Source: an uncultured Chloroflexaceae bacterium
GTDB lineage: Bacteria > Chloroflexota > Chloroflexia > Chloroflexales > Chloroflexaceae
DNA: 7,648 bases
NCBI GenBank assembly: GCA_937141995.1
Contig: CAKZQX010000019.1
Span: 1 to 7,648, forward strand
Direction: 5' to 3'
Shown piece by piece: positions 1 to 5,328 of this stretch. Within the stretch, counting starts at the first letter, position 1. Each line of letters opens with the position of its first letter. The notes beneath the pieces were generated by a model. It searched no databases. It saw nothing but the letters and a program-made list of their open reading frames with translations, and was not told the DNA's origin. Made by a program: the position numbers and the translations under genes.

Positions 1-188
1 GCCGGGACTCCCGATCAGTGATGTCCGGTCAGACCGCCGTCGGGTGCATTGTATGTACCATTCCGAAGTCAGACCGCTGTAGGGTGCATTGTATGCACCA
101 TTCCGAAGGGAACGCCTGATCCGGCTGAAGCCGGGACTCCCGATCAGTGATGTCCGGTCAGACCGCCGTCGGGTGCATTGTATGCACC
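1..188. repeat. REP/BIME-like direct repeats with internal hairpins
   Basis: A 59-base unit at 1-59 recurs at 130-188 with a single difference (T56 versus C185). Inside it, a 40-base unit repeats in tandem at 28-67 and 68-107 with three differences, and its first 32 bases appear again at 157-188. Each copy carries the dyad GGTGCAT-TGT-ATGCACC (83-99 and 172-188 perfect; 43-59 with one mismatch). A further GGTGCAT at 195-201 can pair with ATGCACC at 182-188, so alternative hairpins are possible. The block probably continues beyond the left edge. It resembles intergenic REP/BIME repeats; no transposase lies nearby in the window. Confidence 0.8.
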
Positions 189-201
189 TGGAATGGTGCA
201 T

Positions 202-234
202 CACCGGGCACGCGATAGCATGGCGTGCCCGGTG
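202..234. repeat. strong 12-bp hairpin
   Basis: CACCGGGCACGC at 202-213 is perfectly complementary to GCGTGCCCGGTG at 223-234, with a 9-base loop (214-222). No T-tract follows on either side, so a classic intrinsic terminator is not supported. It directly follows the 1-188 repeat block and is most likely part of the same palindromic repeat family. Confidence 0.7.
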
Positions 235-734
235 CAGACCGCACCATGCACAACCGGGGACAGCCACACCCAGCCTGCGGAACAGACCGTCGCTGCGTCC
301 ATCATGAAGCTCATTCGTTAAAAGGGGAACATCAAAGTGGTTTGAACAACTGCGCTCTTTTTGTCCTGGCCCGTCACCGGGAGGCGTTCAAAAGCGCTTA
401 ACAGGCGGTGTTCACGCCTGGGAGGCATCCGCTGATCTCTCGATTTTCCGGCGCGAAGCGAATAACGCACCGTTAGTCCTACCTTGCGGTAAGAAACCTC
501 CACCTCGTCAACTGCGGCGCGGGTATGCGCGGCAGCCCATGCGCTTGCGGCTGTTGTATTGCGGGTGTTGCACCTCCTGGCCGCTTTCCCCTGGCGCGAC
601 CCTCACCTGCACATTCCTGGGTATGTAACCGAGTATACCACACCTGCGCAAGCACCCGACAGCGGAGATTGCGGGAGATCTGGTGGATACCGGAGCGGAG
701 ATATCTTTTTCTAATACTGGTTTGTTATCATCGC

Positions 735-760
735 CACCGAGGACACCGAGGACACCGAGA
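735..760. repeat. 9-base tandem repeat
   Basis: The unit CACCGAGGA is present in 2.9 copies (735-743, 744-752, 753-760). It is a simple short tandem array in non-coding sequence, different in unit length and sequence from the heptamer arrays elsewhere in the window. Confidence 0.85.
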
Positions 761-818
761 TGATAAACGGGAACGTGCCGCCGCTGCGCCCGTTGCCCCC
801 GTTCTGGCCGATTGCTGG

Positions 819-857
819 TTTGCCGGCAAATTGCTAGGGACGCGCTTCTGCGCGTCC
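819..857. repeat. 12-base palindrome next to a perfect 8-bp hairpin
   Basis: TTTGCCGGCAAA (819-830) is a perfect palindrome. Eight bases later GGACGCGC (838-845) pairs perfectly with GCGCGTCC (850-857) around a TTCT loop. There is no T-run after either stem, so I do not call a terminator. They lie 140-180 bases before the methyltransferase start and could be a palindromic repeat or a structure in its leader. Confidence 0.6.
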
Positions 858-997
858 GCCACTCACCCCGCCGGCACGTTTGGGAATATCCCCGTCGGGG
901 TGGATTGTGGGGCAGGGGCACGCTGCGGTACATCCGTCGGCACATCCCGCCGGCACGCTTTATGCCACTACCTCGTGGGAAATAACAGGAGTAGCCC

Positions 998-1861
998 ATG
1001 ACTAACGGCCCGGTTCCATTCGCTCAGGAAGGGCAGCGCGGCCTTGCCGCCGACGCGCTGCCCGCGTATAATACCATGCTTGCGGCGCAACATCGCGCCC
1101 ACGCGCCCGAACTACGCCACATTATCAGCCGGTTGCCCTTGCAGCCCGGCAATCAAGTGCTGGATCTCGCTTGCGGCAGCGGCACCTATGCCTTCTGGCT
1201 GGCAGAGCAGGTCGGCGCAGGCGGCATGGTGGTGGGGATCGATATCCTGCCCGCCTATATCGAGCAGGCCCGGCAGCGCGCCACCGCGCGGTCGCTTGCC
1301 AATAGGCAGTTTCAGGTCGGTACGGTTGCGTTCCTGCCCTTCGAGGACAATACCTTTGACCTGGCCTGGTGCGCCTACAGCCTCTACAGCCTGCCGGACC
1401 TGATCGGCACGCTGCATGAACTGCAGCGCGTGGTCCGGCCCGGCGGCACCGTCGCCATCCTGGAGAGCGACATGCTGCACCAGGTGATTATGCCCTGGCC
1501 GGGCGCGCTGGAACTGGCGGTACGTCAGGCACAGATCCGCGCCCTGGAAGACTCGTCGCAGCAACTGGGGAAATTCTTTATCGGGCGGCAGTTCTGCTCC
1601 GCATTTGACATGGCCGGTCTGGCCGATTGCCGGGTCACGCCGTATACGATTGTCCGGCATGCACCGCTCACGTCCGATGAGCGCACCTACCTGACGGCCT
1701 ACCTTCAGGATCTGAATGCACGGGCGCGGCCCTACCTGGACGCGGCGGCGCGCGAGTCGTTCGATATGCTGTTCAACCCGGAGTCGGCCCTCTTCCTGCC
1801 GGATCGCCCTGACTTTTATATCATTTATATTGACATGCTGGCCGTAGGTCGTAAGCTGTAA
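998..1861 (+). CDS. class I SAM-dependent methyltransferase (UbiE/Methyltransf_11 type)
   Basis: This is predicted to transfer a methyl group from S-adenosylmethionine to an unidentified acceptor in the cytoplasm. The 287 residues show the class I Rossmann fold signature. Motif I is VLDLACGSG at residues 54-62, the ribose-binding acidic residue is D82 in GID, the post-II region LPFEDNTFDLAW spans 113-124, and RVVRPGGTVAILE at 144-156 is the motif III region. The C-terminal 120 residues have no motif I recognise and probably form the substrate-binding cap. The ATG is preceded by AGGAG (987-991) with 6-base spacing, which fixes the start. The last codons (AVGRKL and TAA) are written in a heptamer repeat that continues into the spacer, so the natural C-terminus may have been altered. 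The methyl acceptor is unknown; the neighbouring transglutaminase-like gene gives no clear pathway. Confidence 0.9.
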   Translation: MTNGPVPFAQEGQRGLAADALPAYNTMLAAQHRAHAPELRHIISRLPLQPGNQVLDLACGSGTYAFWLAEQVGAGGMVVGIDILPAYIEQARQRATARSLANRQFQVGTVAFLPFEDNTFDLAWCAYSLYSLPDLIGTLHELQRVVRPGGTVAILESDMLHQVIMPWPGALELAVRQAQIRALEDSSQQLGKFFIGRQFCSAFDMAGLADCRVTPYTIVRHAPLTSDERTYLTAYLQDLNARARPYLDAAARESFDMLFNPESALFLPDRPDFYIIYIDMLAVGRKL

Positions 1862-1920
1862 CTTGTAGTCCGTAGTCCGTAGGTCGTAGTCCGTAGGTCG
1901 TAAGCTGTAACCTGGAACCT
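1844..1920. repeat. heptamer tandem array (GTAGTCC type) crossing a stop codon
   Basis: Eleven consecutive 7-base units run in register: GTAGGTC, GTAAGCT, GTAACTT, GTAGTCC (twice), GTAGGTC, GTAGTCC, GTAGGTC, GTAAGCT, GTAACCT and GGAACCT. A 21-base stretch at 1842-1862 recurs exactly at 1891-1911. The first two and a half units are coding; the methyltransferase TAA (1859-1861) lies in the third. The layout resembles the short tandemly repeated repetitive (STRR) heptamers known from cyanobacteria. Confidence 0.9.
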
Positions 1921-1965
1921 GGAAGAAGAAATACGTTTGCTTGTCGGCTGCAATTAGCTCTATCT

Positions 1966-2014
1966 GTTCTTTGTTCTTCGTTCTTTGTTCTTTGTTCTTT
2001 GTTCTTTGTTCTTC
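1966..2014. repeat. heptamer tandem array (GTTCTTT)
   Basis: Seven units in perfect 7-base register: GTTCTTT, GTTCTTC, GTTCTTT four times, then GTTCTTC. On the plus strand it is an almost pure pyrimidine tract. It ends 2 bases before the Shine-Dalgarno sequence of the transglutaminase-like gene, so it lies in that gene's leader or promoter. Its unit is unrelated to the GTAGTCC array 46 bases upstream. Confidence 0.92.
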
Positions 2015-2028
2015 ATAAAGGATAAAAA

Positions 2029-2814
2029 ATGCTGCTGAATGCTGTTTGTGAAATCACGTTTAAGGGCGATGCGCCAACACCGCTGATCCTGATGCTGCGG
2101 CCCCGTAGCGGCGCGGCGCAGTGGGTGGCGCACGAGGAGTACCGGCTGAACCCGGCGACGCGGGTCACGGAGTATACCGACAGTTTTGGGAATTTGTGCC
2201 AGCGGCTGGTTGCGCCGGCCGGTCGCTTTGTCATTTACACCAGCGCGCAGGTCCGCACCACGGCCACAGTTGATGTACATCCCGGCGCGCCGTTTACCCC
2301 GGCCCAGGAACTGCCGGAGCAGACGCTGCCCTTCCTACTGCCCAGCCGCTACTGCCAGTCGGACCAACTTGGCGAACAGGCGCACACGATTGTTGCCGAT
2401 GCCCAGCCCGGCTATGATCAGGTTGCGGCAATCAGTGACTGGATCCACTGGGAGATCACCTACCAGTATGGCACCAGTAGTGCATCAACCTCCGCAGTAG
2501 AGACGTTCGCGCAGCGCGTGGGGGTATGTCGTGACTTTGCGCACCTGGGGATGGCATTCTGCCGCAGTTTGAACATCCCGGCGCGGATGGTGGTAGGCTA
2601 CCTGCACCGGCTCGATCCGATGGACCAGCATGCCTGGTTTGAGGCATTTGTCGGTGGGCGCTGGTACACGTTTGATCCCACCCAGGCGGAACCCCGTGGC
2701 GGACGGATTGCCATCGCCTATGGGCGGGATGCGGCCGATGTGGCCCTGGCAACCCAGTTTGGGCCGGCCCGCCTCACCGCGCTGGAGGTGCAGGTTGAGG
2801 AAGTATCGGGGTAG
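2029..2814 (+). CDS. transglutaminase-like cysteine protease family protein
   Basis: The protein has a papain-like transglutaminase core with a complete triad. Catalytic Cys is C167 in GVCRDFAH, His is H201 in QHAWFEAF, and Asp is D216 in TFDPTQ. Residues 1 to about 90 look like the beta-rich N-terminal domain often paired with bacterial transglutaminase cores; about 115-220 is the core. At 261 residues it has the usual size for a soluble two-domain member. I see no signal peptide or membrane segment, so it is probably cytoplasmic. Most bacterial relatives are thought to be proteases, peptidases or amide-processing enzymes rather than protein cross-linkers; the substrate cannot be told here. 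AAAGGA (2017-2022) lies 6 bases before the ATG and supports the start. It follows the methyltransferase on the same strand after 167 bases holding two heptamer arrays, so co-transcription is possible but unproven. It converges with the receiver gene ending 17 bases downstream. Confidence 0.9.
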   Translation: MLLNAVCEITFKGDAPTPLILMLRPRSGAAQWVAHEEYRLNPATRVTEYTDSFGNLCQRLVAPAGRFVIYTSAQVRTTATVDVHPGAPFTPAQELPEQTLPFLLPSRYCQSDQLGEQAHTIVADAQPGYDQVAAISDWIHWEITYQYGTSSASTSAVETFAQRVGVCRDFAHLGMAFCRSLNIPARMVVGYLHRLDPMDQHAWFEAFVGGRWYTFDPTQAEPRGGRIAIAYGRDAADVALATQFGPARLTALEVQVEEVSG

Positions 2815-2831
2815 TGTGGTAAACAAATCGC

Positions 2832-3224
2832 CTACATATTCCGATCGGTCTGTTCGATCCGTTTGAGCAGTGCGATCAGGCTCTCGATTTCGAACGGCTT
2901 CTCCAGCCAGGAGATTCCCTTGGCCGCCAGCGCGGCGCTGACCTCCTGCACGCGCTGGGTAGCCGGCGCGCAGAAAATAAATGGAATATCGCGGGTTCGT
3001 GGATCAAGATAGAGCATATCGATCAGGGCAAACCCGCGCGGTTCATTGTTAAAGGTGACATCGCAGACAATAATATCCGGGTTGCTCTCCAGAATCTGGT
3101 CAAACCCATCCTGATGTTGCGGGATCGTGATAAGCTCATAATTTTCAGCGCTTAAGAAATCGACAATAAGCTGCAAATACTCCGGACTATCATTGATCAG
3201 TGTGATCCGTGTTCGTATTGACAT
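2832..3224 (-). CDS. stand-alone response regulator receiver protein (atypical)
   Basis: This 130-residue single receiver domain has no output domain. The acidic pocket is N11-D12 (INDSPE) instead of the usual pair of acids, the likely phospho-acceptor is D55 (IIVCDV), and the conserved Lys is K109 (LEKPF). The switch Thr/Ser expected after beta-4 is Ala (A86 in FCAPAT). After D55 the usual MPxxDG loop is replaced by FNNEPRGF. AAAAGG (3231-3236 on the minus strand) lies 6 bases before the ATG. By hand count it shares 69 of its first 120 residues, ungapped, with the upstream receiver at 3444-3872, so the two are tandem paralogues. Single-domain receivers act as phosphate sinks, relay intermediates or protein-binding switches; which applies is unknown. 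Loss of the Thr suggests weakened or altered phospho-signalling. No kinase is in the window. Confidence 0.85.
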   Translation of the reverse strand: MSIRTRITLINDSPEYLQLIVDFLSAENYELITIPQHQDGFDQILESNPDIIVCDVTFNNEPRGFALIDMLYLDPRTRDIPFIFCAPATQRVQEVSAALAAKGISWLEKPFEIESLIALLKRIEQTDRNM

Positions 3225-3281
3225 AACATACCTTTTCCGGCTATGATGAAGCCTCTGTCCTGGTCATCTTTCAGTTCATTC

Positions 3282-3297
3282 ATGTATGTATGTATGT
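3282..3297. repeat. 4-base tandem repeat (ATGT x4)
   Basis: Four exact ATGT units lie in the spacer 58-73 bases upstream of the minus-strand receiver start at 3224. A length change would shift promoter-to-start distance, but nothing in the sequence shows that this happens. Confidence 0.8.
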
Positions 3298-3443
3298 AAT
3301 CACCGAAATGTTGTATACGTTCTACCGCTCGTTTTCTCTATCTCACACAATCTATGCAGAGCTTTGTTGCCAATAATCCCCAGAAAGGAGTTGTGAAACC
3401 TGAGGTTGTATCAGCGAGAGCAGGTGCCGTCACTGTTCCAGGG

Positions 3444-3872
3444 TTACTCGGGTGATGCCTGCGGCTCGTCCGCTGCCGAGGATAAACCTTGCTGCGGCGG
3501 AAGCATCTCTGCGAGCAGCGCCAGTATGCGCTCAATCGCAAACGGCTTTTCTATCCAGCAAATATTCCGGGCGGCCAGCGATGCCTGCATCTCTTTGACA
3601 CGCCGCGTCGCCGCCGTGCAGACGATCAACGGGATCTTGCGCGTGTCGGGGGTCAGATAAAGCATGTCAATCAGCCCAAAGCCGTGTGGTTCATTATCAA
3701 AGACAATATCGCAGATGATGAGATCAGGTTGACTCTGCTTAATCTGATGAAATGCCCCCTGATGCTTCGGAATAGTTGTTACCTCATACCCCTCTTCAGT
3801 TAAGAAATCAGCCATCATCTCCAGAAACTCGGGATAGTCATTGATAACCGTCACACGTCGCTTGCCCGTCAT
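3444..3872 (-). CDS. stand-alone response regulator receiver protein
   Basis: A 142-residue receiver domain with a short polar tail (about 126-142, Gln/Ser/Ala-rich). Landmarks are N11-D12 (INDYPE), phospho-acceptor D55 (LIICDI), T86 (VCTAAT) and K109 (IEKPF), so unlike its paralogue downstream it keeps the switch Thr. The loop after D55 is FDNEPHGF rather than MPxxDG. I chose the internal ATG at 3872: minus-strand GAGG (3881-3884) precedes it by 8 bases, and this N-terminus aligns directly with the paralogue. The frame stays open 28 codons further upstream, but that extension (starting at 3956) begins before the likely -10 box and has no homology to receivers. It lies 90 bases after rpoN on the same strand. 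Functional coupling to the sigma-54 system is suggested by position only. Confidence 0.87.
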   Translation of the reverse strand: MTGKRRVTVINDYPEFLEMMADFLTEEGYEVTTIPKHQGAFHQIKQSQPDLIICDIVFDNEPHGFGLIDMLYLTPDTRKIPLIVCTAATRRVKEMQASLAARNICWIEKPFAIERILALLAEMLPPQQGLSSAADEPQASPE

Positions 3873-3900
3873 GCACACAACCTCAACAGTCTCTACAAAT

Positions 3901-3916
3901 GAGAATACATATTCTC
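3901..3916. promoter_or_regulatory. 16-base palindrome in the receiver leader (possible operator)
   Basis: GAGAATA (3901-3907) and TATTCTC (3910-3916) form 7-bp arms around a 2-base centre. The palindrome lies roughly 15-30 bases downstream of the expected transcription start of the 3872 receiver gene, a place where a repressor could block transcription. The bound protein, if any, is unknown. Confidence 0.4.
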
Positions 3917-3936
3917 TATCACTACAGCGGACTGTT

Positions 3937-3942
3937 ATTATA
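3937..3942 (-). promoter_or_regulatory. -10 box (TATAAT) for the receiver gene at 3872
   Basis: The minus strand reads TATAAT here, a perfect sigma-70 -10 hexamer 65 bases before the chosen start and 21 bases after the rpoN stop codon. No good -35 hexamer is visible at 16-18 bases (the 17-base position reads TAGCCG), so strength or activator dependence is uncertain. It suggests the receivers can be transcribed separately from rpoN. Confidence 0.45.
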
Positions 3943-3962
3943 CACGCATACTGCATTACCGG

Positions 3963-5315
3963 CTATCGTAGATTTGACGGCGGGATCTGCATCTGCTCGC
4001 GGTACTTGGCAACGGTACGGCGGGCAATCGAGTAGCCCTGTTCTCCCAGGAGCCGCGCCAGTTCCGCGTCACTCAACGGCTCACGCTCATTCTCGATCAA
4101 CTCGCGCAGAACATCCTGCACGCCACGCGCGGCTATAAAGAACTCGCTCAGGGGCAGCAGCTTCAAATCGGGCAGGAGCGCCGCCTTCTCCGAGGTTGCC
4201 CGGCTGACGGTCGACTCGTGCAACCCCAACTCGGCAGCAATCTCGGTGCGGGTCATTGGGGCCAGATGGCGTACGCCATAGTGCAGAAACTCCTCCTGCC
4301 GCGCCACAATTGCCTCGCCGATGCGCTGCAGAGTCGACTCACGCTGCCGCAGATTCGCCAGGAATGTGCGGGCACGGGCCACAAACTCCTGCACATGCTC
4401 GCGTTCACCCTCTTCCAGCGAGGCCGCCTGGCGCGCCAGTTGTTGATAGAGCGGGTTGAGCCGCAGCATCCGGCGGGGGGAGTTGAGCACTTCCACAACA
4501 AATTTTCCATCTACCTCGGTAATTGAGAGGTCGGGCCGCCGGTAGCGCACCCGGTTCGGCTCCGAGGCGCTGGCGAGCGCCGCCTGCGCCGGGTAGGGCC
4601 AGAGGTTATGCTGAATAAACTCGCGTACCGCCCGGACACCATCCGTAGTGATCTGAAGCTGGCGAGCAATGCGGGTGTAGCGATGCGCGCCCAGATCTTC
4701 CATGTACTCGTTGACAATGGTATAGGCATGGGGACAGGTGGTCCCCTGCGCTTCCAGAGCCAGCAGTTGCGCCAGCATGCACTCGCGTGTATCGCGGGTG
4801 GCAATGCCGATGGGCCCCAGTTCACGCAGGCGTTGCAGCACGGCATTGAACCGCTCCAGGCTGACGCCAATTGTCCCGGCGATATCCTCCGGCTCATCGG
4901 GCAGGAAGCCCTGTTCATTCAGGCTGCCAATCAGCGCCTGGGCAATCGGATGCTCGCTCTCGGGGAGGGAGGCATACAGATCCTCGAGCAGACCCTCGGA
5001 CAGGCTGCGCGGCGCGGCCACAAACAGCAGCGCATCAACCTCATCCTCGGCGCGGCCGGCGGTCCCTTCGCGCGGCGGATAGTCATAGTTGTCATCAAAC
5101 TGGAAATCGTGGTCAAAGGAATCTTGCTCTTGCTCGCCGGGCATCTCCTCAATTTCGATCTCCTCCAGCGCCGGATTCTCGGTCAACTCCTGCTCCACCA
5201 TCTGATGAAGCGCCATGGTCGGCAGCGTCAGCAAATGGGCCAGATTCAGAAGCGCGGGAGTCACCCGCATGTCCATATCCTGGGACATCCCGGCAGACAT
5301 TGACATGTCAAGCAT
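3963..5315 (-). CDS. rpoN: RNA polymerase sigma-54 factor (RpoN)
   Basis: Sigma-54 directs RNA polymerase to -24/-12 promoters and needs an ATP-driven enhancer-binding protein to open them. The 450 residues carry all the parts. Region I (about 13-52) ends in ENPALEE and contacts the activator. An acidic region II follows (about 52-93). The core-binding domain includes LGPIGIATRDTREC (166-179), a helix-turn-helix spans 354-375 (MTRTEIAAELGLHESTVSRA), and a perfect RpoN box ARRTVAKYRE lies at 431-440. Region I has fewer glutamines than classical members, and the extreme N-terminus is Met-rich (six Met in the first 16). I chose the ATG at 5315: GAGGA on the minus strand (5323-5327) lies 7 bases upstream. 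An upstream ATG at 5354 in the same frame would overlap the preceding gene and adds a tail unlike sigma-54. Only 10 bases separate it from the activator gene's stop, so translational coupling is likely. Confidence 0.96.
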   Translation of the reverse strand: MLDMSMSAGMSQDMDMRVTPALLNLAHLLTLPTMALHQMVEQELTENPALEEIEIEEMPGEQEQDSFDHDFQFDDNYDYPPREGTAGRAEDEVDALLFVAAPRSLSEGLLEDLYASLPESEHPIAQALIGSLNEQGFLPDEPEDIAGTIGVSLERFNAVLQRLRELGPIGIATRDTRECMLAQLLALEAQGTTCPHAYTIVNEYMEDLGAHRYTRIARQLQITTDGVRAVREFIQHNLWPYPAQAALASASEPNRVRYRRPDLSITEVDGKFVVEVLNSPRRMLRLNPLYQQLARQAASLEEGEREHVQEFVARARTFLANLRQRESTLQRIGEAIVARQEEFLHYGVRHLAPMTRTEIAAELGLHESTVSRATSEKAALLPDLKLLPLSEFFIAARGVQDVLRELIENEREPLSDAELARLLGEQGYSIARRTVAKYREQMQIPPSNLR

Positions 5316-5322
5316 AGTTGTG

Positions 5323-5328
5323 TCCTCA
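5323..5328 (-). promoter_or_regulatory. rpoN Shine-Dalgarno overlapping the upstream stop codon
   Basis: The minus strand reads TGAGGA. TGA ends the activator gene and GAGGA is the rpoN ribosome binding site, 7 bases before its ATG. Ribosomes finishing the activator would sit on the rpoN start site, which supports coupled translation at a linked ratio and decides the rpoN start. Confidence 0.75.

Larger units (their letters stand above)
235..997. other. long intergenic stretch without a convincing gene
   Basis: I see no credible coding region here. The open frames on the two strands (508-999 minus, 525-1001 plus) are almost exact antisense mirrors, have odd Cys/Arg-rich compositions and lack good ribosome binding sites. 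A 61-codon minus-strand frame at 503-318 starts with GTG and has more normal composition but no family match I recognise. The stretch does hold hairpins at 370-381, 402-420, 480-491 and 838-857, a short 9-base tandem repeat at 735-760, and three copies of CCGYCGGCAC (868-877, 934-943, 947-956). It may be decayed sequence, a repeat-rich spacer, or a structured RNA region. Confidence 0.55.

Noticed and set aside
1..188. CRISPR array
   Set aside because: Units are directly adjacent or unevenly spaced, with no unique spacers of constant length and no cas genes nearby.
202..234. Intrinsic terminator
   Set aside because: The stem is strong but no T-tract follows it on either strand.
89..307. 72-codon plus-strand frame over the left repeats
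   Set aside because: Its sequence is largely the repeat unit and hairpin translated; no family resemblance or start signal.
508..1001. Mirror-image open frames on both strands (163 and 158 codons)
   Set aside because: They overlap almost exactly in antisense, have Cys/Arg-rich unnatural compositions and no good ribosome binding sites, so neither is called as a gene.
1066..1072. TATAAT-like box inside the methyltransferase gene
   Set aside because: It lies in coding sequence with no suitable -35 and no downstream start that makes sense; likely chance.
2029..2280. Minus-strand frame with a KEQRTKN-like repetitive tail (1960-2280)
   Set aside because: The repetitive tail is simply the GTTCTTT array read on the other strand, and the rest is antisense to the transglutaminase-like gene.
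3873..3956. 28-codon upstream extension of the receiver at 3872
   Set aside because: It has no homology to receivers, would start before the likely -10 box, and the internal ATG has a good ribosome binding site and aligns with the paralogue's start.
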